A stretch of 64,000 bases of DNA from Candidatus Thiovulum imperiosus (lineage in GTDB: Bacteria > Campylobacterota > Campylobacteria > Campylobacterales > Thiovulaceae): contig JAMJTW010000034.1 in NCBI GenBank assembly GCA_024281175.1, positions 33,120 to 97,119 of the forward strand, in the 5' to 3' direction. The translations under genes were made by a program, and so were the position numbers. The notes beneath the pieces were generated by a model. That model saw only the letters and a list, made by a program, of their open reading frames with translations. It did not search any database and had not been told where the DNA came from. This document shows, in pieces, positions 17,488 to 25,643 of the stretch; the first letter of the stretch is position 1; each line of letters starts with the position of its first letter.

Positions 17488-18303
17488 TTACAATTCTACT
17501 CTATTTAGTAGATATTTTGCCTCTTTCCCAATTTCTATAATTGAGAGAAAATTACCATTTCTTACAAAATATTTTCCAATTTCCCTATTTTTGAAATTTG
17601 AAATCTCCAACTTTCTACCAAGTTCTAAATCTTGAGAATCACCCAAGTAAAAATTCTCTACCAAATTTAAAAAATCGATAGGATTCTCTGATATTTCATC
17701 TCTAAATTTGAAATCTCCCTCTGAAACTCTGTGAAGATAAGAGAGAATTCCAACTCTGTTCAATCTTTCTGCTATTTCAGTTCCAATACTTCGGATATAA
17801 GAACCCTCACTAACTTCTATCTGAAAAGTTAAAAATGGGTGTGAATAGTTTAGAAGTTCTATTTTAAAAATTTCTGAAGTTATCTTTTTTAACTCAAAAT
17901 CGACTCCATCTCTAGCAAGAGAGTATGCTCTTTTTCCATCTACTCTTTTTGCTGAATATTTTGGTGGAGTATAAGTTATCTCTCCAATTAGAGATTGAAA
18001 AACTTCTAAAATATTCTCTTTTGAAACTTTTGGAACATCTGAAATCTTAGTAACTCTCTCTATATCTAATGTTTCTGAAACTGCACCTAACCATAAAGTA
18101 GCTTTATAAACTTTCGGACTCTTTTTAAGAAATTGAAAAAATTTTGTATATTGTCCAAAAGCAACAACTAAAGTTCCTGAAGCAAATGGGTCGAGAGTTC
18201 CAGAAAAACCAGCTTTCTTTACTCTATATTTTCTCTTGATTTGAGAAAGATATCTATTTGAAGAGACAAAACTAGGCTTCTTAACTACAAAAATTCTATT
18301 CAC
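17488..18303 (-). CDS. truB: tRNA pseudouridine-55 synthase
   Basis: Isomerises U55 in the T-loop of tRNAs. The catalytic Asp lies in GFSGTLDPFASG (Asp38 from the preferred start). The SYIRSIGTEIAERLN motif and a family-like C-terminal extension are present. GTG 18303 gives MNRIFVVKKP, the usual N-terminus, with AGGA about ten bases upstream. A TTG nine bases earlier is the alternative. It is the first gene of the long minus-strand block and is divergent from the TPR gene across a 119-base promoter region. Confidence 0.95.
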   Translation of the reverse strand: MNRIFVVKKPSFVSSNRYLSQIKRKYRVKKAGFSGTLDPFASGTLVVAFGQYTKFFQFLKKSPKVYKATLWLGAVSETLDIERVTKISDVPKVSKENILEVFQSLIGEITYTPPKYSAKRVDGKRAYSLARDGVDFELKKITSEIFKIELLNYSHPFLTFQIEVSEGSYIRSIGTEIAERLNRVGILSYLHRVSEGDFKFRDEISENPIDFLNLVENFYLGDSQDLELGRKLEISNFKNREIGKYFVRNGNFLSIIEIGKEAKYLLNRVEL

Positions 18304-18422
18304 TACTATCAAGTCCTATATTTTATTATTTTTATATCACAAAAAAAATGGTTTTTCAAATGGAATTATAAGGGAGTTCTTTTTGGTAAAATAACTCTTA
18401 TTTTCGATTTAAAGGCAACAGC

Positions 18423-20168
18423 GTGAAAATAGCTCTATTTTTACTTTTTGTTATAACTCAACTCTCTTCTCTTCAACTTGTAGATACTCATATCGAACGG
18501 GGTGAAATAGACAAAGCATTAAACAGACTTTTCCATTTAGCAAAAGATGAAAAAAATTTTAGATGTTTAGAAGTTCTACCATGTATCTCAGCAGAAGATG
18601 TTGATAAAAGAGTTCAAAAACTTATTATTTTAACAAATGATGAACTTGAGAAAGAGATAATTGGAAATTTCTTTAATGAACTCGGTACAGAAGACAATAG
18701 CTTTTTAGTTGCATATAATGCACTAAAAGATGAGAAATATTTTGAGGCTTATGATAGATACAAAAGTCTCTCAAGCATCTATCCAAGCAACCCAAATCTT
18801 TTAAAAGATTTAGGAAAGTCAGCAGTTAAAATTGGAAAGTATCGAGAGAGCGAACAAGCATATAGAGAACTCATTGAATTTGATCCAAACAGTATAGATA
18901 GCTATATCCAACTTGCTGGAATATATTACAAACTTGAAGAGTTTGATAAAGCGAAAGAGGTTCTTGATAAAGCGAAAAGAATTGACCCAAAAAATGAGAG
19001 AGTTGAAAAACTTCAGAAAGAGGTAGAGAGTAGTGACAGTATTGTTGCCAAAATATTTGATGATAGAGATGGTGATGAGGTAGATGGTATTCTTGAGGAA
19101 GAGGAGAGTGAAGAAGATACTCTAATTCCTTGGAGTGGTGAACTGGTTGATAGCAATGACTCTTTTCTACTACCTCCATTAGAAGCAGTTGCTGAAACTG
19201 AAGAGGATAAAGAGAAGAGATATGAAGAGATTGGAGACGAGTTGGAAGATTTTGGAGATAGAGCTGAGGATTTAAAGTATGAAATGGAGAGTGAACGAGA
19301 AGAGCAGAGAGAAGAGATGATAGATACTAGAAAAGATAGCAAAGAGTGGAAACTTCTTTTTGAGATAAATAGAATTTTAGATGACACAATTTCAAATTTA
19401 AAAGAGATGCCTTTTCTTGTTTCTGAACAACTTTCTGGAATTTCTGGAATAGAGCCTAAAAATTATGAGACAAGTCATATTGTTCCAAACTTATATGTAG
19501 ATTTTCCTTTTTCAAGTATGAGATTTGGAATGAATATCTACTCAAGACAGTATCTAAAAGATGATGAGAATGATGGATATACTCTAATTACACCTTTTCT
19601 AAATTTATATGAAAACAATGAAACTAAATTTGGAATTGGCGGTTCATACTTAATGGTTGATGGAGAGAGTGTTATGTCACCGTCAGTTTATGGTAGTGTA
19701 TCAGTTTTAAACACTCTTTTAAAAATGGTTTATAAAATGAACACTTATAGTGAAAATAGTGACATGAGCCATGACTCGCTACTCTTTTCTGGAGAGTACT
19801 CTTTTCAAAATTTGCTCTTTGCTGACAAGCTCCGTTTAAAATATGTTCTATTAATGAGTTCTTTAGCGATGAGTTCTGAAGATGAATTTGAAGATATTTC
19901 CCAATATATGTCAAATATGTTGGGAGTAAACTATCTCATTACACCAATTGCAAATTTAGATATAGAGAGTGGTCTATCTTATGAGATGAGAACTTATGGT
20001 GGAGAGCGAGAAGATAATCAAATTTCTCTTTTCGGAATGGTTCAATATACAATGTGGAGATATCACAAATTGGCTACTCTTCTAAAAATGGTTCAAAATA
20101 GTTCAAATGTAGACGCTTGGGAGTATGATGAGACTCTACTTGGAATGAACTATAAATTTGTTTTCTAG
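18423..20168 (+). CDS. Exported TPR protein with acidic linker and probable C-terminal beta-barrel
   Basis: A GTG start with AAAGG upstream gives a signal peptide (MKIALFLLFVITQLSS). Residues about 93-195 form TPR repeats (YESEQAYRELIEFDPNS-type units). Residues 205-310 are an extremely acidic low-complexity linker (EEEESEEDT, EEDKEKRYEE). The C-terminal 250 residues alternate polar and hydrophobic residues in aromatic-ended strands (FGMNIYSRQYL, FGIGGSYLM, YEMRTYG), ending in NYKFVF. That is a typical terminal strand of an outer-membrane barrel. A role in the envelope or in export of a surface polymer is likely, by analogy with other TPR-barrel proteins. The specific substrate is unknown. 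It starts the plus-strand operon to 23.0 kb. Confidence 0.7.
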   Translation: MKIALFLLFVITQLSSLQLVDTHIERGEIDKALNRLFHLAKDEKNFRCLEVLPCISAEDVDKRVQKLIILTNDELEKEIIGNFFNELGTEDNSFLVAYNALKDEKYFEAYDRYKSLSSIYPSNPNLLKDLGKSAVKIGKYRESEQAYRELIEFDPNSIDSYIQLAGIYYKLEEFDKAKEVLDKAKRIDPKNERVEKLQKEVESSDSIVAKIFDDRDGDEVDGILEEEESEEDTLIPWSGELVDSNDSFLLPPLEAVAETEEDKEKRYEEIGDELEDFGDRAEDLKYEMESEREEQREEMIDTRKDSKEWKLLFEINRILDDTISNLKEMPFLVSEQLSGISGIEPKNYETSHIVPNLYVDFPFSSMRFGMNIYSRQYLKDDENDGYTLITPFLNLYENNETKFGIGGSYLMVDGESVMSPSVYGSVSVLNTLLKMVYKMNTYSENSDMSHDSLLFSGEYSFQNLLFADKLRLKYVLLMSSLAMSSEDEFEDISQYMSNMLGVNYLITPIANLDIESGLSYEMRTYGGEREDNQISLFGMVQYTMWRYHKLATLLKMVQNSSNVDAWEYDETLLGMNYKFVF

Positions 20169-20176
20169 GAGAAGAT

Positions 20177-20644
20177 GTGGAAATTGAAAAAATATTGGAA
20201 TTAGATAATGCTCATCTATTAGAGAGTTTGATACAGGGAAATAAACACCATCTTAAATATGTAGATGAAGATGGAAACAACTTGCTTTTAAAGTCATTAG
20301 AACTCTCTCTTTCTGATGAGGTAGTAGCTCTACTTATGAAACATATAGATTTTAGAGAGGCGAACGAGTCTGGAATTACACCATTTTTTGAAGCAATTCG
20401 AAAAAATAGAGAGAAATGGGTAATCTATATGATTGAAAACGGAGTTGATATAAATCATACAGATAGAGACTCTGGTTTTACACCACTTATGGAGGCGGTA
20501 ACTTCAAATAGCGAAAAACTTACAAAACTTCTTTTGGAAAATGGTGCAGATTTGGAATTGAGAGATAGTCATGGATATTCTGCTCACGATTTTGCAAGAA
20601 AAATGAGAAGAGTAAACTTAGTTCAAATTTTGGAGGGGAGTTGA
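20177..20644 (+). CDS. Ankyrin repeat protein
   Basis: A 155-residue cytoplasmic protein of about four ankyrin repeats. The pattern DEDGNNLLLKSL, ESGITPFFEAIRKNRE, DRDSGFTPLMEAVTSNSEKL and DSHGYSAHDFARKMRR matches the repeat consensus, with GADLELRD-type loops. No other domain is present. The GTG start lies eight bases after the TPR gene, with AGGAGAAG as ribosome-binding site, and its stop overlaps the nadD start (TTGA). It is probably a small protein-binding module; the partner is unknown. Confidence 0.85.
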   Translation: MEIEKILELDNAHLLESLIQGNKHHLKYVDEDGNNLLLKSLELSLSDEVVALLMKHIDFREANESGITPFFEAIRKNREKWVIYMIENGVDINHTDRDSGFTPLMEAVTSNSEKLTKLLLENGADLELRDSHGYSAHDFARKMRRVNLVQILEGS

Positions 20645-21150
20645 GAGTAGCTATTTATGGTGGCTCTTTTGACCCACCTCATCTAGGACATGTTGAAGTT
20701 GTAAAAAAGGGTTTAGAGAAATTGGAGATAGATAGATTTATACTACTTCCAAACTATCGAAATCCTTGGAAAAAGAGTTTCCACTTCTCACCTGAAAAGA
20801 GAGTAGAACTTCTTGAGAAGAGTTTTGAGGATATCCCTAAAGTTGAAGTTTCAAGATTTGAAGTTGAGAATGGTCGCCCAACTCTAACTATTGAAAGTAT
20901 TAGACACTTTTCTAAAATATATGAAAAGATATATCTGATAATAGGTGCAGATAATTTGGAAAAGAGAGAGAAGTGGGACGAGTTTGAAGAGATAGACTCT
21001 ATGGTAACTTGGGTAGTTGCAACTCGAGATGATATTCCAGTTCCAAAAGAGTTTCTTAAATTGGAAACAGCTATTCCTATAAGTTCTACACAACTTCGAG
21101 AAAAGATGGATTTAGAATTTCTTCCAAAAGAGATAAGGGATATGATTTGA
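20641..21150 (+). CDS. nadD: Nicotinate-nucleotide adenylyltransferase
   Basis: Adenylates nicotinate mononucleotide in NAD synthesis. The nucleotidyltransferase signature GGSFDPPHLGH is at residues 7-17, and the late motif ISSTQLRE (KMSKS-like position) is present. It is 169 residues, at the short end for the family but complete. It is initiated at TTG in the four-base overlap TTGA with the ankyrin gene, and its stop overlaps the engB start in the same way. Confidence 0.93.
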   Translation: MRVAIYGGSFDPPHLGHVEVVKKGLEKLEIDRFILLPNYRNPWKKSFHFSPEKRVELLEKSFEDIPKVEVSRFEVENGRPTLTIESIRHFSKIYEKIYLIIGADNLEKREKWDEFEEIDSMVTWVVATRDDIPVPKEFLKLETAIPISSTQLREKMDLEFLPKEIRDMI

Positions 21151-21707
21151 GAATAGAAGCTAAATTTGTAAAGTCGGCATCACAACTCTCTGAAGTTCCT
21201 GAATTGGGAATTCCTGAAATAGCAATTATGGGAAGAAGTAATGTTGGAAAAAGTTCCACAATAAACTCTCTGACAAATCGGAAAAGTTTGGCAAAAAGCT
21301 CAAATACTCCAGGAAAGACAAAACTTATAAACTATTTCCAAATCTCTTTTGAAAAAGATAGTTTTGCTCTTGTAGATTTACCAGGAGTTGGATATGCAAA
21401 AGTTTCTAAATCTCAAAAGATTGAATGGGAAAGAAAGTTAGGTGAATTTATTCAAAAGAGAGAAGAGATTTCACTTTTTATCTACCTCATCGACTCTCGA
21501 CACCCAAACTTAGAGATAGATGCTGGAGTTTTGGCATATTTAGAGAGTCTTGATAAAAAAGTTTTGGCTGTTTATACAAAAACTGATAAATTGAAAAAAA
21601 ATGAGTTAAACAGATTAAAAATGAAGAATCAAAACTCAATTTTTCTTTCAAATTTGAAAAGAGATGGAATCTCAGAACTTCGAGAGAGAATCTTAAATGA
21701 AATTTGA
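21147..21707 (+). CDS. engB: Ribosome biogenesis GTPase YsxC/EngB
   Basis: A TrmE-Era-EngA-EngB-Septin-like GTPase needed for large ribosomal subunit assembly. G1 is GRSNVGKSS (29-37), the G2-region Thr lies in SSNTPGKT, G3 is DLPG (77-80), and G4 is TKTDK. It is 186 residues, as expected. TTG start in the TTGA overlap with nadD. It runs 11 bases into the next gene. Confidence 0.95.
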   Translation: MRIEAKFVKSASQLSEVPELGIPEIAIMGRSNVGKSSTINSLTNRKSLAKSSNTPGKTKLINYFQISFEKDSFALVDLPGVGYAKVSKSQKIEWERKLGEFIQKREEISLFIYLIDSRHPNLEIDAGVLAYLESLDKKVLAVYTKTDKLKKNELNRLKMKNQNSIFLSNLKRDGISELRERILNEI

Positions 21708-22158
21708 AATTGAGAAACCAACTCTCAAAGATATTTCTGGAATCCAAGATATTTTAAAATCTGAAATTGATAGCGGAGTTGTTCTTTACCGTTCTGATGA
21801 TGAGGTGGCAACCAATATTCGTTCATATCTTATTGCAAAGTCTGAAAAGAAGATAATTGGAGTTGTAGCACTACATATCTACTCTCATGAACTTGCAGAA
21901 TTTAGAAGCATGGTAATAAAAAAGCAGTTTCGAGGTTTAGGAGTTGGAAAGTCTCTAATTGAAAAAGGTTTTGAAGTTGGAAAGGAGTTAGGGGTGAAAA
22001 AGTTTCTAGTTTTAACTTATAAAAAAGAGTTTTTTCAAAAACTTGAGTTTTCTGAAATTGAAAAAGTTGCAATACCAAATAGTAAAATTTGGGCAGATTG
22101 TGTAAAATGTTCAAGTTTCCCAATTTGTGATGAAATTGCCCTAATTAGAGAGTTTTAA
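21697..22158 (+). CDS. GNAT acetyltransferase, probable short N-acetylglutamate synthase
   Basis: A 153-residue GNAT protein. The acetyl-CoA loop is [10 protein letters not shown] (R/QxxGxG/A), preceded by EFRSMVI. The C-terminal tail [21 protein letters not shown] carries a cysteine cluster (split here as KIWADCVKC and SSFPICDE). I associate it with the short GNAT-only N-acetylglutamate synthases used by bacteria lacking classical ArgA or ArgJ. Together with argB at 11 kb this fits the first step of arginine synthesis. The activity is inferred. The start overlaps engB by 11 bases. Confidence 0.65.
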   Translation: MKFEIEKPTLKDISGIQDILKSEIDSGVVLYRSDDEVATNIRSYLIAKSEKKIIGVVALHIYSHELAEFRSMVIKKQFRGLGVGKSLIEKGFEVGKELGVKKFLVLTYKKEFFQKLEFSEIEKVAIPNSKIWADCVKCSSFPICDEIALIREF

Positions 22159-22159
22159 A

Positions 22160-23053
22160 ATGGCAAGATATAAGTTTACTTTCTACTCTTCTGGATTTAT
22201 TTCAGTTTCACTTTTCGGTTCTATTGTTTTCTCTGCTTTGGATTATAGTTACAACAGAAATCAAGTTATGAATATCAGAACTTCTGAAGTGGAAGTGGAT
22301 ATCGTCTTTGAAAGCCTTGAGACAAAGAAACCCGAACCGAAACCTGAACCGAAACCTGAACCAAAACCCGAACCGAAACCTGAACCAAAGCCCGAACCAA
22401 AACCTGAACCGAAGCCCGAACCAAAGCCTGAACCAAAGCCCGAACCAAAGCCCGAACCAAAGCCCGAACCAAAGCCCGAACCAAAGCCTGAACCGAAACC
22501 TGAACTTCCACCATCGCTCTCTTCTCTTTTTAGTAATATAGATACTTCAAATGTGAAAGAGGAGAAACTTGAAGAGGATACTCCAGCAGTATCTGCTGAA
22601 ACTCTAAGTCGAATTAAGAAGAACCTTTCAGAAACAGAAACTCCAGTAGATAGAGATAGAAATGTCACTACTAAAAAAGAGGATTTTGAAGTTGAGAGAA
22701 ATTTCAAATATGAGAGAACTTCACTTCTTCTTGAGTATGATGAGCTGGAAGTTACAGAGTCAAGTATCGATGCTGGAGATAAAGGAGTTTATGATAATTT
22801 CTTCTCTGAAGTTAAAAAGTTTCTTTATGAAAATTGGCATCCATCACCAGAAGTTGCTGGAAATAGAGCAAAAGTTAGAATTATCATTACAAAAGATGGG
22901 GTTCTAAGTTACTATAAAATTCTAATTGGTGGAAAAGATGAGCGGTTCAACTATGAGTTAGATATCTATCTTTCTGAAATAAAAGGAACTAAGTTGGAAC
23001 TTCCAAATGAGAGAGATGTCTCATTCGAAGTTTTCATAGGTGCTAAAAACTAG
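22160..23053 (+). CDS. TonB/TolA-like energy-transducing protein with (KPEP)14 spacer
   Basis: An N-terminal membrane anchor (about residues 10-28) is followed by a short segment and a rigid periplasmic spacer. The spacer is 14 perfect KPEP units plus KPEL (residues 57-115, bases 22328-22507). The C-terminal domain (about 215-297) contains [19 protein letters not shown] and [20 protein letters not shown], the pattern of TolA/TonB C-terminal domains. Such proteins span the periplasm and couple proton motive force to the outer membrane. The proton-channel partners (tolQR or exbBD) are not adjacent; the only related pair here is the diverged one at 31 kb. It is the last gene of the operon, with a hairpin downstream. 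Confidence 0.75.
   Translation: MARYKFTFYSSGFISVSLFGSIVFSALDYSYNRNQVMNIRTSEVEVDIVFESLETKKPEPKPEPKPEPKPEPKPEPKPEPKPEPKPEPKPEPKPEPKPEPKPEPKPEPKPEPKPELPPSLSSLFSNIDTSNVKEEKLEEDTPAVSAETLSRIKKNLSETETPVDRDRNVTTKKEDFEVERNFKYERTSLLLEYDELEVTESSIDAGDKGVYDNFFSEVKKFLYENWHPSPEVAGNRAKVRIIITKDGVLSYYKILIGGKDERFNYELDIYLSEIKGTKLELPNERDVSFEVFIGAKN
22328..22507 (+). repeat. 12-bp tandem repeat encoding KPEP
   Basis: Fifteen 12-base units encode KPEP fourteen times and KPEL once. Synonymous codons vary between units (AAA/AAG, CCC/CCT, CCA/CCG), with a more uniform block of AAGCCCGAACCA units near the centre. That block suggests recent local expansion by slippage; length may differ between strains. Confidence 0.95.
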
Positions 23054-23070
23054 AAGTTGGAGTTCCTGTG

Positions 23071-23096
23071 AGAGTCCAAAATTTAGGACTCTTTAC
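23071..23096 (+). terminator. Hairpin between convergent TonB-like and LolA-like genes
   Basis: Seven-base arms AGAGTCC and GGACTCT around an AT loop, followed by TTTACTCTC. It probably ends the plus-strand operon and may act in both directions. Confidence 0.6.
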
Positions 23097-23100
23097 TCTC

Positions 23101-23940
23101 TTATCTCTTTATTTTAGTAAGACTGCTCTCATTCCAGAAGCTCTTTTTATATTTTCCCAAGACAATACTTCTTTTTGGAATATAGATAACTCTTTCACTA
23201 TCTTCTAAATAGTTTTTGCTATATCTGTAATTAGAGATGTAGTTGTCTTCAATTTTTATGAAATCTCTATATATCTCTGCAATTTTTTGACCATCTTTAA
23301 AGTAGATAGTTTTATACTCTAAAAGCCTTTTCTTGTAGACAAAAGAGACCCTTTTATCATACCAATCAGACTTTTTTGGAGTAGCTTCAATGATATAAAA
23401 TTTTCCAGAAACTATTTTTGCTTTTCGAGGAACTCTTCTGGAGTATCTACTCTTTTTAACTTTTCCTCTCTCTATCTTCAATTTCAAGTTTTTTATAGAG
23501 ACCACTTTCTGATACTCATTTTCAGGAGTTCGAAGTTTTACCTCATCAACAAGACTCTTTTCAAGAACTCCAAATCCGTTGTGACTTAATGGGTCATAAA
23601 TCTTTCTAATTTTCCTAATTGTTGGAAGCCAAACAAGATATTTTGGCTTAACTTCGCTATTTCGATATTTTGTAATTAGAACTCCAGTTCCTCTTAAAGA
23701 ACCACTCTTAACAATTATTAAATCACGGTTCTCTTCTGAAGAGCTGAAATCATTATTTAAATATCTCTCGAATGTAACCTGAACAGTTTTCTCTCTATCT
23801 TTCTGAATAACAACTGGTACATTATTTCCTTTCTTTACAAAAGAGATAATCTGATACTTTTTCAGTTTATTTATCTCATCTACTTCATTAAAAATATTAG
23901 CAGATAGATAAAGAGGCAACAACAAAAATATAAACTTCAA
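23101..23940 (-). CDS. Exported LolA-like outer-membrane lipoprotein-sorting family protein
   Basis: The signal peptide is MKFIFLLLPLYLSANIF. The mature protein is predicted all-beta with the pattern RDLIIVKSGSLRGTGVLITKY, KYLVWLPTIRKIRKIYDP and SHNGFGVLEKS. This matches the uncharacterised LolA-like family often encoded beside RND exporters. A later part (FYIIEATPKKSDWYDKRVSFV, then YFKDGQKIAEIYRDF) fits the same fold. It is 279 residues. No RND exporter gene is adjacent, so the usual context is missing. The assignment rests on motif recall, not on a search. Confidence 0.6.
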   Translation of the reverse strand: MKFIFLLLPLYLSANIFNEVDEINKLKKYQIISFVKKGNNVPVVIQKDREKTVQVTFERYLNNDFSSSEENRDLIIVKSGSLRGTGVLITKYRNSEVKPKYLVWLPTIRKIRKIYDPLSHNGFGVLEKSLVDEVKLRTPENEYQKVVSIKNLKLKIERGKVKKSRYSRRVPRKAKIVSGKFYIIEATPKKSDWYDKRVSFVYKKRLLEYKTIYFKDGQKIAEIYRDFIKIEDNYISNYRYSKNYLEDSERVIYIPKRSIVLGKYKKSFWNESSLTKIKR

Positions 23941-23993
23941 TAATAACTCCTAAAATAACATTATAGGAAAAATTTGTCATACATAGAAAATAT

Positions 23994-24123
23994 GGGAGTG
24001 ACTAAATAGCTTTTGCAGGATAAAAAACTCTGAGGGAGGTTCTTCCAGAACTGACCGAAGAGTCTTCTTTTCAGACTCTTCACATTCGCTCAGAGAGGAA
24101 ATCCTACTCTATTTGGTCACTCC
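23994..24123 (-). repeat. Repeat family A, copy 3 (full, 130 bp)
   Basis: The ends are GGGAGTGACTAAATAG and CTATTTGGTCACTCC. The body is the reverse complement of copy A1 (GAGGGAGGTTCTTCCAGAAC, the AAGAGTCTTC/AGACTCTTC hairpin, CAGAGAGGAAATCCTACT). It is the best-preserved pair with A1 and lies in the gap between two divergent genes. Confidence 0.85.
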
Positions 24124-24233
24124 AGAAAATATTTCAAAATTAAATTTATAATTCAATTTTTTAATTTGCAATTTATAAATGATAACTTATAATTCTGTTG
24201 TCTATAAAGACAACTAATATAAAAGGAACTCTT

Positions 24234-24623
24234 ATGGCTGAAGTAGCAGTTGCAGACCTTGAAAAACTCAAAAGTGATGTTGAAAAAGCTGAACAGGCTT
24301 ATACAGAAGCAAAACAGGCTCTTGCAGAGCAGAAAGCTGGTAGTGTAAATATTACAGAAGAGCAATTTAATGCTTCAACAGAAGCTATTATTACTGCTTT
24401 GAATGCTCTTAGTGAGCAATTAGAAGTAGCTTCAACAAAAGGCTCTCTGAAAGGAAAACAGATAGTTGATGGCTTTGGTGGTGAAGGAAGATTTAATGAC
24501 TTCGTTACAGATTTAGCTGGAATTATCGGTTCAACAGTAGCTACTGGTGGAACTGTTGGTGCTATGCCTATGATAGTTATGGCGGGTGCTGCAAAAGGTG
24601 TTTACCAAAAAGTTACATCTTAA
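24234..24623 (+). CDS. Hypothetical coiled-coil protein with glycine/alanine-rich hydrophobic C-terminus
   Basis: ATG 24234 has a strong AAAGGA site seven bases upstream, so an upstream in-frame start at 24198 is rejected. The first half is a heptad-like coiled coil rich in A, E and K (LEKLKSDVEKAEQAYTEAKQ). After a Gly-rich turn (GKQIVDGFGGEGRF), residues 90-125 are hydrophobic with G/A spacing (LAGIIGSTVATGGTVGAMP), reminiscent of a glycine-zipper membrane segment. There is no signal peptide. It resembles small granule- or membrane-associated proteins and some pore-forming bacteriocins, but I recognise no family. It is monocistronic, preceded by repeat A3. Confidence 0.65.
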   Translation: MAEVAVADLEKLKSDVEKAEQAYTEAKQALAEQKAGSVNITEEQFNASTEAIITALNALSEQLEVASTKGSLKGKQIVDGFGGEGRFNDFVTDLAGIIGSTVATGGTVGAMPMIVMAGAAKGVYQKVTS

Positions 24624-24694
24624 CTTTAAAACCTCTCCTAATAAAGAATAGATACTTTTAACAATTAAAATTACCTTACAATTACTTTGAGCTT

Positions 24695-24710
24695 CCCCAC
24701 AAGGGGGGGG
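24695..24710. terminator. C4/G8 hairpin downstream of hemC
   Basis: CCCC, a four-base loop, then eight G. It lies four bases from the hemC stop in a convergent gap. It can form a short GC stem and contains an unusual homopolymer for this AT-rich DNA. Confidence 0.4.
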
Positions 24711-24713
24711 TTC

Positions 24714-25628
24714 CTAATTTAAAATCTCTAAAGCCCCAGCTCCAATCATCTTATCAGCAAGTTTTTTTCCAACTTCTCTAAAGTTCTCTTTTGATGAAAT
24801 CATTGTATCTCTCAAAATATCTTTTCCATCAGCAGTTCCAACAACAGCTTTTGTAATAATAGTTCCATTATCAAGAAGAGTAGCATTTACTCCAATAGGC
24901 ACTGTACAGCTACCCTCCAATTTCCCAACAAAATCCCTTTCGACTGTTGTCTCAACTTCAGAAACCTCATCATTCAAAATAGAGACAAGCTCTATCACTT
25001 TAGGGTCTTTGGTAGTCTCAATACCTAAAGCACCTTGACCCATTGAAGGTATCATTTCAGAAATTTGAATATTGTAGATATACTTCACACTACTCTCTAA
25101 GCCCAATCTATTTATTCCCGCAGAAGCTAAAATTATCGCATCAAACTCTCCAGCCTTCAACTTTCCAATTCTAGTATCTACATTACCTCGAAGTTGTTTT
25201 ATTTTTAAATCTGGTCTTAGTGCCAAAAGTTGCATACTTCTTCTTAAACTTGTTGTTCCAATAGTTGCACCGTGAGGTAAATCATCGATACTCTCAAACT
25301 TTTCAGAAAGTAGAGCATCTCTAACATCTTCTCTCTCTGTTACAGCTGAAATTTGCAATCCCTCTGGAACTATAAATGGCATATCTTTTAGACTATTTAC
25401 AGATATGTGAGCTTCACCTCTCAACATCGCATCTTCCAACTCTTTTGTAAAAAGTCCCTTTCCTCCAATATTTGCAAGAGGTTTATCTAAAATCTTATCA
25501 CCCTGTGTAACAAATACTTTCAATTCCACTTCAAGACCACTATGAGCCTCTTCTAATCTACTTTTTATATGTTCTGATTGCCAAAGAGCCAATTTACTTC
25601 TTCTTGTAGCTATTACTATTTTTTCCAA
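24714..25628 (-). CDS. hemC: Porphobilinogen deaminase (hydroxymethylbilane synthase)
   Basis: Polymerises four porphobilinogen units in heme synthesis. Family hallmarks: RRSKLALWQSEHIK near the N-terminus, SVNSLKDMP, the Arg-rich GTTSLRRSMQLL and RGNVDTRIGKL, and the dipyrromethane-binding cysteine in EGSCTVPIG. It is 304 residues, standard. TTG start. It is followed upstream by modC with a 15-base gap, so the two are co-transcribed although unrelated. It is the pathway step after hemB at 6.9 kb. Confidence 0.97.
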   Translation of the reverse strand: MEKIVIATRRSKLALWQSEHIKSRLEEAHSGLEVELKVFVTQGDKILDKPLANIGGKGLFTKELEDAMLRGEAHISVNSLKDMPFIVPEGLQISAVTEREDVRDALLSEKFESIDDLPHGATIGTTSLRRSMQLLALRPDLKIKQLRGNVDTRIGKLKAGEFDAIILASAGINRLGLESSVKYIYNIQISEMIPSMGQGALGIETTKDPKVIELVSILNDEVSEVETTVERDFVGKLEGSCTVPIGVNATLLDNGTIITKAVVGTADGKDILRDTMISSKENFREVGKKLADKMIGAGALEILN

Positions 25629-25643
25629 ATCTACTCCTTAAAT

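Noticed and set aside
18871..19387. Minus-strand serine-rich and tyrosine-rich ORFs opposite the TPR gene
   Set aside because: They are antisense shadows of the acidic linker (GAA/GAG runs read as TTC/CTC).
22261..22707. Long minus-strand and alternative-frame ORFs rich in Gly/Ser/Phe or Arg/Asn over the KPEP region
   Set aside because: They are produced by the 12-bp tandem repeat being open in several frames. The plus-strand KPEP frame has the membrane anchor and C-terminal domain.
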